DNA of 64,000 bases, taken from Saccharicrinis sp963666825 (GTDB lineage: Bacteria > Bacteroidota > Bacteroidia > Bacteroidales > Marinilabiliaceae). Of this stretch, positions 36,250 through 45,310 are shown piece after piece. The translations under genes and the position numbers were made by a program. Positions within the stretch are counted from its first letter, which is position 1. Every line of letters starts with the position of its first letter. The stretch spans positions 1,426,001 to 1,490,000 of the forward strand of contig OY763044.2 in NCBI GenBank assembly GCA_963666825.2. The letters are read 5' to 3'. Under the pieces are notes generated by a model that did no database searches, was not told the origin of the DNA, and was given only the letters and a program-made list of their open reading frames with translations.

Positions 36250-39060
36250 TTATTTACTTCTGAAATCGAACCACAATACAATAGGATAATAATCATCATC
36301 CCAACGTTCAAAGTACATCCCTTTTTTACTGGTTGGCCCAAGACGATCGATATTAAAAAACTTGGTTCCTATGGCAGGTATTTCATATAAAAATGAGATA
36401 TCACCATCAGGGAATGCAGGATAAGTACCTCCGGCTACAAATTTTGGCTTTCCGGGTTTAAATAATTGAAAGTATAAATTAGGTGTTTCTGATAATATGG
36501 TAATTGGGCTTTCGGTTGTTTCAAGTGTTGCCCAGAATAGTTTACCATGGTATCCTTTAAACTCAGGATATTCCATATTACCAAAACTCTCACCGGTTAT
36601 AGTATTGTTATAAGCCTTTTCCCAAACACCCATTTCACTACCTTTTAAACGGTTTTTCCAAACACGGTAAGGTCCTTGTCCCATATATTTAATACAGGTA
36701 CAATTTTCTTCAGGATAGTTAAATGATATACCCACAAAATCCACATCAAAAACACCATCACGTAAGGGACTTGCTTCAAGTTTTAATAAGCCATTTTTGT
36801 TCAATGTCCATGTCATGGTGCGAGGATATCCATCGTTAGTAATTACAAATTGAAAAGATCCGTCTTTTAATCTTTCCCATTTGGTGCCGGTTATTTTTCG
36901 TTCAACACCTGCAGGCATTGGTCCTCCAGTAAATGAAATATCGCCTTTACTGTTTTTAACCGATAATAGCGTTCCATCGTCTTTGCTAAATTCAATAGAA
37001 AGGTTATTTACAGAAGCCGTTACTCCTTTATCGTTTTCTGCTACTTTAATATCAGATGTTTCGGTGCTTATTTTAGTTAAAATTTCAGCAGCCTTATCTT
37101 TAGGTTGAATCAAAGGCCAGCTCCATGTGTATAATTCTTTGCCATTAGAATCAATAGCTGTAAATCGGAATAGGTCAGCATCTTGTAATGCATTGCCATA
37201 GTCTATCTGAATTTTAGCTGTTTCACCAGGGCTGGCATCAGGACCAGCAACTTTTCCCGTCTGAATTACTTTTTCCTTGTTTGTACCAAAAGCCGTTTTT
37301 ACAGCTTCCCATGTAAAAGAACACTGGTTTAAATTGGTGTAGATGTATTTATTGCTTAAAAACAATCTGCCATTCCAGTATCTGGTTATGGCAACAGGTT
37401 CAAGCTGTACGGGCGACCAGATTTCTTTAATAGTATAAAAGCTGCCTTCTTTTTCGCGATGAGGTCCTAAGATTCCATCCGGAGCATGGTTTCCATCTCC
37501 ATCATAAACCACACCTTCCTTATCGGTACGTAATATTGCTTCGTCGACTAATGCCCAGATAAACCCTCCGGCATGTAGGGGAGAAGTCTGATAATTTCTC
37601 CAGTAATCTTCCAATCCTGCACCGGCACCACCATCATATAATCCATGAAGGAATTCAGTAGGCATAAACGGATCGTTACCAAAGATAAAACGGTTAATAG
37701 CATATTCAAACTCAGGGTAGTGATGTGTATCCACACCATTACGCAACAACCATGGATAAATAACAGGTCGTTTTTGAATATCGTATTCGTAAAAAGTCTT
37801 TTCGTTTCTAAAATCCCAACCACCTTCGTTACCATGATCAAGAATGACTACACTTGGATGGTTTTCATCTTTAAGAATGGTTTCTTTAATCAATTTAGGA
37901 CCAACAATGGTATCGTAACCTTGCTGCCATCCTGTTACTTCATCCAATACAAAAAGTCCCATAGAATCGCATAAAGTAAGGAATCTTTTATCAGGAGGAT
38001 AGTGGCAACTACGTACTGCATTCATGTTCATTTCCTGCATGATTTTTATGTCCATGATATGGTGTTTGTCGCTCAGGGTACGTCCTGTTTCAGGCCAGAA
38101 TGAATGGCGATTGGCACCTTTAAATACCACCTTTTCGCCATTGATATAAAAACCATCGTGTTTACGCAGTTCAACGGTTCTAAAACCAATTCTTTCCGTT
38201 ATTTCATGCAGTACTGTATTTCCTTTTTTTAGTGATATTTTCATATCGTAAAGGGTAGGCCATTCTGCGTTCCAGGCTTTAATCCCTTCAAATTTACCGG
38301 ATAGCCATGACTCTTTATTTCCTTTTTCTAAATCAGATGTGATGGTATTGCTAATTTTGTTTCCTGCTAAATCGAATAACTCAACAGTAGCCTGGTATTT
38401 GGCTTTGGTATTGTTCAGGTTGAGCATTACTTTAAACGATCCGTCAGCTTTTGGATCAATGGCTGCTCTTGACATGTGTACTTCGGGTAAAACTTCAAGA
38501 AACACAGGTCGGTATATTCCTCCGAATATCCAGAAGTCAGCCTGACGTTCGGCCCGGTTGATAGATTCGTTTTCTGAATGCTTGGCAACATCTACTTCTA
38601 AAAGGTTTGTTTCACCGTATTTTAAAAGCTTAGAAATATCGTATTTAAAACGGTAAAAGCCTCCCTGGTGCATGGCTCCGGAGGATTTACCATTTACTTT
38701 AACCTTAGTGTCTGTCATTGATCCTTCAAAAACAACATTGATGGTTTTACCTTTCCACTCGGCAGGCACATCAAACTGATGTTTATAAAGACCATGTTCT
38801 TTACCTAGTTTAATTTCTTTATTGGCCCAGTCATGACCATAATTATAGGTTCCAAAACCTTGTAATTCCCAGTTTGAAGGTACCGGAATCTTAGTCCATT
38901 TTCCGCTGTTGTTTCCATCAGTACAAAAGAAGTCCCATTGCACTGTATGGTCAGCATCAGTACCCGAGAGGTATTGGATTTCTGTTTGTTGGGAGAATAG
39001 GTTAATCCAGGGTAGGCACAAAAGAATAGTTAAAACGCATAGATTTTTAATGTCACGCAT
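36250..39060 (-). CDS. Glycoside hydrolase family 2, beta-galactosidase-like
   Basis: 936 residues with a signal peptide ('LTILLCLPWINLFSQ'). The family 2 layout is clear: sugar-binding jelly roll (55-195, 'FWIFGGIYRPVFLEVLP'), Ig domain (200-300) and TIM barrel with 'NRHSFWPETGRTLS'. The acid/base is Glu412 in 'GNEGGWDF' and the nucleophile Glu469 in 'PTEFLHG'. The C-terminal ~300 residues hold the domain 4/5 beta-sandwich of LacZ-type enzymes ('YMGQGPYRVWKNRLKG'). A periplasmic or surface beta-galactosidase is the best guess; exact substrate unknown. It carries the 21-bp-spaced operator also found before the AraC gene and the second alcohol dehydrogenase. Confidence 0.88.
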   Translation of the reverse strand: MRDIKNLCVLTILLCLPWINLFSQQTEIQYLSGTDADHTVQWDFFCTDGNNSGKWTKIPVPSNWELQGFGTYNYGHDWANKEIKLGKEHGLYKHQFDVPAEWKGKTINVVFEGSMTDTKVKVNGKSSGAMHQGGFYRFKYDISKLLKYGETNLLEVDVAKHSENESINRAERQADFWIFGGIYRPVFLEVLPEVHMSRAAIDPKADGSFKVMLNLNNTKAKYQATVELFDLAGNKISNTITSDLEKGNKESWLSGKFEGIKAWNAEWPTLYDMKISLKKGNTVLHEITERIGFRTVELRKHDGFYINGEKVVFKGANRHSFWPETGRTLSDKHHIMDIKIMQEMNMNAVRSCHYPPDKRFLTLCDSMGLFVLDEVTGWQQGYDTIVGPKLIKETILKDENHPSVVILDHGNEGGWDFRNEKTFYEYDIQKRPVIYPWLLRNGVDTHHYPEFEYAINRFIFGNDPFMPTEFLHGLYDGGAGAGLEDYWRNYQTSPLHAGGFIWALVDEAILRTDKEGVVYDGDGNHAPDGILGPHREKEGSFYTIKEIWSPVQLEPVAITRYWNGRLFLSNKYIYTNLNQCSFTWEAVKTAFGTNKEKVIQTGKVAGPDASPGETAKIQIDYGNALQDADLFRFTAIDSNGKELYTWSWPLIQPKDKAAEILTKISTETSDIKVAENDKGVTASVNNLSIEFSKDDGTLLSVKNSKGDISFTGGPMPAGVERKITGTKWERLKDGSFQFVITNDGYPRTMTWTLNKNGLLKLEASPLRDGVFDVDFVGISFNYPEENCTCIKYMGQGPYRVWKNRLKGSEMGVWEKAYNNTITGESFGNMEYPEFKGYHGKLFWATLETTESPITILSETPNLYFQLFKPGKPKFVAGGTYPAFPDGDISFLYEIPAIGTKFFNIDRLGPTSKKGMYFERWDDDYYPIVLWFDFRSK

Positions 39061-39086
39061 GTAGATAGTTTTAGAGATTTAACAAC

Positions 39087-39169
39087 CAAAAATAAGGAAC
39101 TATGCTTTACAATTCCTCTTTTTATGAAAGAATCCGTAATATAGGTAAGTGAATCTGTAATAATGGTCA
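39087..39169 (-). promoter_or_regulatory. AraC-type direct-repeat operator and promoter of GH2
   Basis: Reading the plus strand, GTAATATAGGTAA at 39136 and GTAATAATGGTCA at 39157 are 21 bp apart. On the minus strand the -7 element TATTTTTG (CAAAAATA, 39087-39094) lies 42 bp downstream, overlapped by the TAAGGAACTA box (39093-39102). The start codon is at 39060. The same layout recurs at 45175 and 63259. Confidence 0.7.
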
Positions 39170-39291
39170 TATATTGATCGATTTTCATATCAAGAGTTTA
39201 TGATTTAATTATAAATTTGACTTGTTTATAGGTATACTATTGAATCAAAATTCTATTATTTAACCCGGGTAAACAAATAAGAAGTACTATA

Positions 39292-39855
39292 ATGAAGGAG
39301 TTTTTGAAGGCAGTTGAATCCATTTCGCCAATATCAAATGAGGCATCAGAAGATTTACAGAGATGTATTAAAACAAAAACTTATGAGAAAGGAGAGCTGA
39401 TACATAATATTGGTCATGTTTGCAGGCATTTGTTTTTTGTTGAATCCGGTTTGGTAAAGCATTTCTACTATCATAAAGGAAGTCAGTTTGTATTCAGGTT
39501 TTTTGAAGAGAAACAGTTTTTTATTGCTACCGACAGCTTTTTCAATAATCTACCTGCGGACTATTCCACCGTTGCATTGGAGGATACAATCATACACTAT
39601 CTTCAGTACGACGACTTTGAACGTTTATGTAATGAACATCATTCCTTTGAGAGCTTTGCCCGTAAGTTTGTTTCGGTAGTTGCCTATACTGCCATTTCTA
39701 ACCTAAAAGGTTTACTATATCTGGATGCAACAGCCCGCTATGAGAAGTTTTTAAAAGAATACGGACATCTTCAGCAACGAATAAGTTTGGGTGATACAGC
39801 AGGGTTTTTAGGGATTTCGCAAGTGTCATTAAGTCGTATCAGATCCAAAAAGTAA
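39292..39855 (+). CDS. Crp/Fnr family transcriptional regulator
   Basis: 187 residues. The N-terminal cyclic-nucleotide-binding-like barrel is seen in 'KTYEKGELIHNIGHVCRHLF' and 'GLVKHFYYHKGSQF'; the C-terminal helix-turn-helix is short ('SLGDTAGFLGISQVSLSRIR'). No Fnr cysteine cluster is present, and the residues that hold cAMP in E. coli Crp are not obvious, so the ligand is unknown. It is divergent from the GH2 gene; the 230-bp gap holds the 21-bp-spaced operator, which might affect both. Confidence 0.85.
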   Translation: MKEFLKAVESISPISNEASEDLQRCIKTKTYEKGELIHNIGHVCRHLFFVESGLVKHFYYHKGSQFVFRFFEEKQFFIATDSFFNNLPADYSTVALEDTIIHYLQYDDFERLCNEHHSFESFARKFVSVVAYTAISNLKGLLYLDATARYEKFLKEYGHLQQRISLGDTAGFLGISQVSLSRIRSKK

Positions 39856-39913
39856 TTTTTTAACATGTCTGTCCTAAATAAAAAAGCATTTCCATTTTAG
39901 TAGGTTCTGCATT

Positions 39914-40111
39914 GGCCTCAGCCAGTGAACCAAAAAACAAGGTTAGATTGACGGTTAAAAATCGTTTTTGTTTGAACGCAGTGAGTTTAAACGATTTCAG
40001 TCAAATAACCGTAGTTTTTTGAGAGAAGTGGGTGCAGCCTTGATTTTCTTTGCTTAGTTTCTTGTATCAAGACAAGAAATGAAGTCGGGTCTGGGTGAAA
40101 CGCCAGTTAAA
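39914..40111. repeat. ~197-bp dispersed hairpin repeat, copy B
   Basis: Nearly identical to 26568-26764 in the same orientation, with the same nested stems. Looser similarity extends left to CTGTCCTAAATAAAA (39870) and right to GGACAGT (40122), which are mutually inverted and may be the true ends. Confidence 0.85.
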
Positions 40112-40371
40112 AGAAATATTATGGACAGTTTTGTTTTTTAACAAATGTAAAAGGAATTGTTCTTGGCCAACAATATTTTTGTCATACAATCTTCCAACAA
40201 TTCGATATCGATTAATAAGTAAGTGCACTATTATCTGGAGGTAATAACACCATTAAATGTAATGGTTTTAAATGGAGAAGTTACATCCTAATTACAACGC
40301 AGATAATGATTAGGAAGAGGAGAGCGTTTTGAGTTGATTATTATTTAAACTAATCGTTTAATTGAAAGAAT
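40112..40371. other. Upstream region of the azoreductase gene
   Basis: No coding content. GGAGGTAATAACACCATTA followed by AATGTAATGG near 40240 forms a weak stem. No clear TAnnTTTG promoter was identified. Confidence 0.35.
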
Positions 40372-40977
40372 ATGAGCAAATTGTTGTACATCAAAGCCAA
40401 TGCAAAGGCTGAAGGAGAGTCAAGGACTTTTCAGATTTCAGATAGTTTTATCGAAACATATAAAGCTAATAATCCTGATGATGAAGTGATTGAGTTGGAT
40501 TTATACGATGCCGGATTGCAGTTTTTACCAAAAGGTAAGATGAATGAATTACGTGAGGCTGTTATGAAAGAAGATAAACAGCATCCTGTTTTAAAATTTG
40601 CATATCAGTTTGCAGAGGCAGATAAGTATGTGATTGCAGAACCAATCTGGAACTTAGGTCTTCCGGCTATTTTAAAAGCCTATGTGGATTATGTGGCCAT
40701 TAGTGGAATTACATTTGCCTACACAGAGCACGGTCCTGTTGGTTTATTAAAGAATAAAAAGGCTTTGAATATCATTACCAGAGGTGGAGATTATTCGTCA
40801 GAGCCAATGGAATCTCTTGAAATGGCAGATAAGTACTTACGAAATATTTTTGGCTTCATGGGTATTACTGATTTTACGACAATCGCAACAGACCGTTTGG
40901 ATATTATTACAGAGGATACAGCGGCTTTGTTAAGTGATGCTAAGGAGAAAGCTAGGGAGGAAGCATTAGCCTTTTAG
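40372..40977 (+). CDS. azoR: FMN-dependent NADH-azoreductase / quinone reductase
   Basis: 201 residues, the family length. The flavodoxin-like fold shows in 'SKLLYIKANAKAEGESRTFQ' (phosphate-binding loop), 'EPIWNLGLPAILKAYVDYVA' and 'TRGGDYSS', all characteristic AzoR segments around FMN. The enzyme reduces quinones and azo compounds with two electrons and protects against thiol or quinone stress. It is a single gene in a repeat-rich stretch; no regulator is adjacent. The C-terminal 'AKEKAREEALAF' is the usual AzoR end. Confidence 0.88.
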   Translation: MSKLLYIKANAKAEGESRTFQISDSFIETYKANNPDDEVIELDLYDAGLQFLPKGKMNELREAVMKEDKQHPVLKFAYQFAEADKYVIAEPIWNLGLPAILKAYVDYVAISGITFAYTEHGPVGLLKNKKALNIITRGGDYSSEPMESLEMADKYLRNIFGFMGITDFTTIATDRLDIITEDTAALLSDAKEKAREEALAF

Positions 40978-40981
40978 TTAG

Positions 40982-41147
40982 AGTCTGTCCATAAAGTCAG
41001 AAAACTGCGTTACGCTCATTTTGAAAACGGTCATTTACGAAAGTAAACTCCCTTATTTTCTCCCGATAGCAATCGGGATTCGCAAGCCTTGTTCTCGAAC
41101 TTCCTGAACAAGACTCTTGAAAAACATTGACTTTATGGAAAGATTCT
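40982..41147. repeat. 166-bp MITE-like element with 19-bp terminal inverted repeats
   Basis: GAGTCTGTCCATAAAGTCA (40982-41000) and TGACTTTATGGAAAGATTC (41129-41147) pair at 17 of 19 positions. Internal hairpins are CCCGAT-AGCA-ATCGGG (41063-41078) and CTTGTTC/GAACAAG (41089-41112). No coding capacity. This suggests a non-autonomous transposable element; no matching transposase is in the window. Confidence 0.7.
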
Positions 41148-41349
41148 AATTATATTATATAATTGACATTACCCCTGTTATAAGAAACTGCATTTAATGC
41201 AGATTTATTTCTACTCTACTTATACCACACTACACATTTTGTAAGTGATGGTATAAGTTTTATCGGGCATGTTATGCCTTTACCCAATCAATATTTATTA
41301 TTTAATAAGAACAGCTGTTAAAGATGAAAATAGAATTTAATATTAATGC

Positions 41350-41600
41350 GAATCAAATTTCGGATTTATCCTATTCAAAAGGCTGAAAGCCTTATACATC
41401 AAAACTTGGGGTATCACCCCAAGGCCTTTAGCGAGATGCCCATTCAGGCTGTAAGTATGAAACATCAACCATAAGTTTCAGACTTATAGCCTGAGATTTG
41501 TATATCGACTAATACAAGGGGAGATCCGCGAGCGCCATAGCTAATCTGCGGAGGCACTGCCCCTTGTTGTGATATTATAGGTTTTGACTTAGTCGATTTC
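41350..41600. repeat. Complex structured element, 5' part inverted at 58.4 kb
   Basis: Successive stems: AAGGCT/AGCCTT at 41379, TTGGGGT/ACCCCAA at 41406, a 19-bp stem CAGGCTGTAAGTATGAAAC (41445-41463) with 41475-41493 (17 of 19 paired), then nested arms ATCGACTA/TAGTCGAT, ACAAGGGG/CCCCTTGT and GATCCGC/GCGGA. Positions 41350-41408 recur inverted at 58435-58494. It may be a mobile repeat or a structured RNA. Confidence 0.65.
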
Positions 41601-41780
41601 CAATTCAGCCTTTTAAACTATAACATTCAACGCTTGATTGACATTAATTATTAGAATTTAATCAGCATCAGCCAGTGCATAAAAAAAAAGGAAGAGTTGG
41701 TGAAATTAATAACATGGGGAGAAGAGGTTAAGTGTTTGAAAAGATGTTGATGTCCTCAATCATAGCAATTTGTAAGCTGT

Positions 41781-41818
41781 AAATCAACTCTCCTCCTAAA
41801 TAGGAGGAGAGTTGATTT
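41781..41818. repeat. 38-bp perfect palindrome
   Basis: AAATCAACTCTCCTCCTA and TAGGAGGAGAGTTGATTT (18 bp each) flank an AA centre. Half of it, GGAGGAGAGTTGATT, recurs near 58357. No T-tract follows, so it is not a standard terminator. Confidence 0.75.
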
Positions 41819-41931
41819 TCTTGGTGACCGTTAATTATGCTTGAGAGTCTCTTGCCAAACACAAGATAGCTTCGTACTGGAAATATAAACGACTATGATT
41901 TGTAATAAATAACAATTAAAAAGAAACTAAA

Positions 41932-42606
41932 ATGAGACAAATATTAACTGTAATGCTACTAGCTGTAGCAACAACATTCAGCGCTATTAAAGCACAAGCT
42001 CCACAAGACGGACCACCTCATGCATCTGCACCAATTCCATTGGAAATATTTTTAGGACGCGATGGATATACATCTCAATTAGTACTTGACCGCAACTTTA
42101 AAGGAAGTAACAAGTTAGGGTATTTCGCCTTATCATATCTTAAAGCAAACTATGATAACGATGCTTATTTAAGAGAGTCTATTAACCTGGCTATGTTTAA
42201 ATATAAATTATATAAGAACTTCAGTATTCTTTCCGGAGCCATAGTTAATTCTCATTGGGGATTCAGACCATTTGCAGGAGCACAATATGGCTATCATACA
42301 AAAGGGTTTATGGGAATGGTGAATACCGGATTTCATCTTACAGAAACCAAAAATTTTGAAACCATAGCCATGGCTGAATATCGCCCGGCAATTAAAGGAA
42401 CATGGTCATTATACTCTAAGGTTCAGGGAATGTACAGTCAAAATACTTTAATAGGTGAACACGACCGTAGTCATTTGTACAGTCGCCTGGGGGTTAGCTA
42501 TAAAGCATTTTCATTTGGATGTGGATTAAACTACGATTGGTATGGATTTGGACCAATGAAAATTGATGATCATCAATGGGGGATTTTTATAAGTACTATT
42601 CTATAA
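41932..42606 (+). CDS. Small outer-membrane beta-barrel protein, unknown
   Basis: 224 residues with a signal peptide ('VMLLAVATTFSAIKAQ'). After a Pro-rich stretch, alternating aromatic strands and short turns ('LGYFALSYLKANYD', 'FSFGCGLNYDWYGFGPM', 'WGIFISTIL') suggest an eight- to ten-strand barrel. I do not recognise a named family. The MFS gene that follows overlaps or nearly abuts its stop, so the two are co-transcribed, perhaps as outer- and inner-membrane parts of one uptake or efflux route. The AraC regulator further right may control them. Confidence 0.65.
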   Translation: MRQILTVMLLAVATTFSAIKAQAPQDGPPHASAPIPLEIFLGRDGYTSQLVLDRNFKGSNKLGYFALSYLKANYDNDAYLRESINLAMFKYKLYKNFSILSGAIVNSHWGFRPFAGAQYGYHTKGFMGMVNTGFHLTETKNFETIAMAEYRPAIKGTWSLYSKVQGMYSQNTLIGEHDRSHLYSRLGVSYKAFSFGCGLNYDWYGFGPMKIDDHQWGIFISTIL

Positions 42607-42653
42607 GGATTGCTCTTTGGTTGGCAGATTTAGATTTTGTATTTATTAAAAGG

Positions 42654-43844
42654 ATGGATAATAACTTATTAGAGAAAGGAATAAGGGTGAAAAATACAAA
42701 AATGTTAGAGTTAACATTGTTATTGGCTAGTATGTTAACCATTTTAGCAAATGCTATTATTGCGCCATCTTTACCTTTAATTAGCAATGCATTTAAAGAT
42801 GTAAAGAATGTTGAAATATTAACTAAGATGATGTTAACCTTACCTGCATTAACAATTGCAATTATAGCTCCATTAGCCGGAAAGTTGCTGGATAAAATTG
42901 GTAGATTAAAGGTGTTGAATATTTCACTGCTGATATATTTACTGGCCGGAACTTCGGGTTATTGGTTAGGAGGATTGTATGCTATATTAGCCGGTCGTAT
43001 TGTGTTTGGATTAGGTGTTGCAGGGATTATGACGGTTTCTACTACTTTAATCGGAGACTATTTTACCGGATCAAAACGAGAACATTTTATGGGCTTGCAA
43101 GGTGCTTTTGTAGCCCTGGGTGGATTGATCTTTATAACATCTGCAGGTGTATTGACTGATATTAACTGGCGTTTGACTTTCTTAGTCTATGGCTTTTCTG
43201 CCTTGATACTAATATTGTCACCATTTACTTTGCATGAGCCTAATATTAGCAGCGAAAAAAGTACATCAGCATCACAGGAATCATTAAATGTATCACCATG
43301 GATTTGGCTTGCATTATTGAGCGCATTTATTACTACCGTTAGTTTTTATCTGATACCAGTGCAATTACCTTTCTTTTTACAAAAGTTAGAAGGAATCAAT
43401 GGTAATAAAGTAGGATTAGCAGTAGGCTGTTTACCATTTGCTCAGGCTATTGCCTCTTTTTTCTACAAAAGAGTTAAAATGAAACTGAATTACATAGCCA
43501 TTTATATTTTAGGCTTTATTCCTATGGCCATTGGTTTTTCGGTTATTGGTTTTAGCGAAACCTACTGGCAGGTTATTACAGGTGTTTTAATCAGTGGATT
43601 AGGATTAGGTTTACTTATTCCAAACGGAAACCTATGGGTAATGAGCTTAGTGCCTGTGCATGTCAGGGGGAAATACATTGGTTTATTAACTACAGCCACC
43701 TTTTTAGGTATGTTTTTTTCGCCAATTATTATTCAACCAGTGCAACAATGGGTAGGACTAAACTATAGCTTTATTGTGGTTGGTGTTAGTCTGGCCATTG
43801 TGTCATTGGTATACCTCGTTATTAAAACAAGAGTGCATGCATAG
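42654..43844 (+). CDS. MFS transporter
   Basis: The ATG at 42654 follows an AAAAGG ribosome site and gives a normal N-terminus ('LLASMLTILANAIIAPSLPL'); a start at 42576 would overlap the preceding gene by 31 bp. About twelve membrane helices are visible. 'PLAGKLLDKIGRLKVL' is the conserved loop 2-3 motif and 'GRIVFGLGVAGIMTV' the motif B region, typical of drug:H+ antiporter-type MFS proteins. Substrate unknown; drug or metabolite efflux is most likely. Middle gene of the 41932-44125 operon. Confidence 0.83.
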   Translation: MDNNLLEKGIRVKNTKMLELTLLLASMLTILANAIIAPSLPLISNAFKDVKNVEILTKMMLTLPALTIAIIAPLAGKLLDKIGRLKVLNISLLIYLLAGTSGYWLGGLYAILAGRIVFGLGVAGIMTVSTTLIGDYFTGSKREHFMGLQGAFVALGGLIFITSAGVLTDINWRLTFLVYGFSALILILSPFTLHEPNISSEKSTSASQESLNVSPWIWLALLSAFITTVSFYLIPVQLPFFLQKLEGINGNKVGLAVGCLPFAQAIASFFYKRVKMKLNYIAIYILGFIPMAIGFSVIGFSETYWQVITGVLISGLGLGLLIPNGNLWVMSLVPVHVRGKYIGLLTTATFLGMFFSPIIIQPVQQWVGLNYSFIVVGVSLAIVSLVYLVIKTRVHA

Positions 43845-43909
43845 ATTAAACAGGGGATATTAATTCCCCTTTACATTGATCAATTAACCGTAATATAAAA
43901 CGATAGTTT

Positions 43910-44125
43910 ATGAAGAATTTTTTAAAACAAGGAATTATAGGTGCTTTTATGGGATTTGTGATGAGTTTTATAATGAACTATTTTACAACTCCGGTACCAG
44001 ATACATTAATGGATCATGCCATTGGACATGGAATAACCGGAACTATAAGTGGTTTTATGGGAGGATTTATGGGCATTATGGGGTACTATGCTCAAAAGAG
44101 AAAGAACAAAAAGATTGAAGTTTAA
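43910..44125 (+). CDS. Small Gly/Met-rich membrane protein
   Basis: 71 residues with two hydrophobic segments, 'GAFMGFVMSFIMNYF' and 'GTISGFMGGFMGIMGYYA', and a basic tail 'QKRKNKKIEV' that should lie in the cytoplasm. The GxxxG-like spacing suggests helix packing within the membrane. It starts 65 bp after the MFS gene and ends the operon before the hairpin at 44216. No family recognised; an accessory subunit of the transporter is a guess. Confidence 0.65.
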   Translation: MKNFLKQGIIGAFMGFVMSFIMNYFTTPVPDTLMDHAIGHGITGTISGFMGGFMGIMGYYAQKRKNKKIEV

Positions 44126-44215
44126 AAATCACATATGGTTAGACGTAAATATATTTCGATACAGTTATGTAATTATGTATTTATTGAATCAATTAAAGAG
44201 CAAAAATTATCAGAG

Positions 44216-44241
44216 GGTGTCTAAGTCTTAGACACCTTGTT
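44216..44241 (+). terminator. Terminator between convergent operon and AraC gene
   Basis: GGTGTCTAAG (44216-44225) pairs with CTTAGACACC (44227-44236), followed by TTGTTTTTG. It ends the plus-strand operon and lies 14 bp from the stop of the AraC gene. Confidence 0.8.
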
Positions 44242-44254
44242 TTTGCTACTTGGA

Positions 44255-45151
44255 CTAATTCAAATTTCGATACTCACTAGGTGACATACCAACACTCTTC
44301 TTGAACATTCTTGTAAAATGTTGAGGGTGTTTGAAGCCTAACTCATAAGCTATTTCACTTATGGACTTTTCAGAATCAAAGATCTTTTCTTTAGCTACAT
44401 CAATTAATTTTAGTTGAATATGTTCCTGTGCTGATTTACCTGTTTCCTTTTTTAAAAGATCGCCCAGATAGTTTGATGAGATAAATAGTTTTTCAGCACA
44501 ATACTTCACTGAAGGTAATCCTGAAATAAGAGGTTGCTCAGAAGAGAAATACTCTTTAAGAATATTTTCAAAGCGTACCAGAATATCTTTATTTACATGA
44601 CTACGTGTAACAAACTGTCGCTCGTAATATCGTTTAGAATAATTTAAAAACAACTCAAGATAGGAAACAATTAATGTTTTGCTATGCGTATCTATGGCAT
44701 GCTCCAGTTCATATTTGATATTGTTAAAACATTCATTTATTATACTTCTTTCCCTGGTTGATAAATGTAGCGCTTCGTTAACCTCATATGAAAAGAAAGT
44801 ATATTCATCAATATGTTTCCCTAATGATGTACCTCTAATTAAATCCGGATGAAAGATAATGGCATTACCTGCAGCTTGTCTTTTTTCACCTCCACTATCA
44901 ATTCCATAAACCTGACCCGGTGAAATAAAAATAAGCGTACCTTCTTCGTAATCGTAATTGTTGATACCATATGTAATATTTCCGCATTTTATATCTTTCA
45001 GGAATATCGCATATAAGTTTATTTGTGTTTTTTTGAAGGCAAAAGGTTTCACCTTTGCAAAATCGATAACACTAACTAATGGATGAAGAGTTTCCTGTCC
45101 AGCCATATTATTATATTCTGTTACACTGTTTATTTTAATAATATCACTCAT
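44255..45151 (-). CDS. AraC family transcriptional regulator
   Basis: 298 residues. The N-terminal ~150 residues form a cupin-like ligand domain ('GTLIFISPGQVYGIDSG'). The C-terminal double helix-turn-helix is complete ('SSNYLGDLLKKETGKSAQEH', 'SISEIAYELGFKHPQHFTRM', 'VGMSPSEYRNLN'). Its own promoter carries two half-sites 21 bp apart, so autoregulation is likely; the same sites precede the GH2 gene and the second iron alcohol dehydrogenase. Activating ligand unknown. It is convergent with the MFS operon and divergent from the sugar-porter gene. Confidence 0.9.
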   Translation of the reverse strand: MSDIIKINSVTEYNNMAGQETLHPLVSVIDFAKVKPFAFKKTQINLYAIFLKDIKCGNITYGINNYDYEEGTLIFISPGQVYGIDSGGEKRQAAGNAIIFHPDLIRGTSLGKHIDEYTFFSYEVNEALHLSTRERSIINECFNNIKYELEHAIDTHSKTLIVSYLELFLNYSKRYYERQFVTRSHVNKDILVRFENILKEYFSSEQPLISGLPSVKYCAEKLFISSNYLGDLLKKETGKSAQEHIQLKLIDVAKEKIFDSEKSISEIAYELGFKHPQHFTRMFKKSVGMSPSEYRNLN

Positions 45152-45174
45152 GACCGATTTTTTAATCTATAATA

Positions 45175-45258
45175 CAAATTTAAGGAACTAATTGTTATGT
45201 TGTTACATTCTTCTCTTTGATTCCGTAATATAGGTAAGTAAACAAGTAATATGGGTAA
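45175..45258 (-). promoter_or_regulatory. AraC-type direct-repeat operator and promoter of the araC-like gene
   Basis: GTAATATAGGTAA at 45225 and GTAATATGGGTAA at 45246 (plus-strand reading) are 21 bp apart and are the best-conserved pair of the four. The -7 element TAAATTTG (CAAATTTA, 45175-45182) is 43 bp away and is overlapped by TAAGGAACTA (45181-45190). The start codon is at 45151. Confidence 0.75.
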
Positions 45259-45310
45259 CCAAGACATTTAATCAGGCATATAATGTTAAATTAATACCGT
45301 AATAAAATTG

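Noticed and set aside
42576..42653. Upstream start of the MFS gene
   Set aside because: It would overlap the preceding gene by 31 bp and add a non-hydrophobic, unmatched N-terminus; the ATG at 42654 has an AAAAGG ahead of it.
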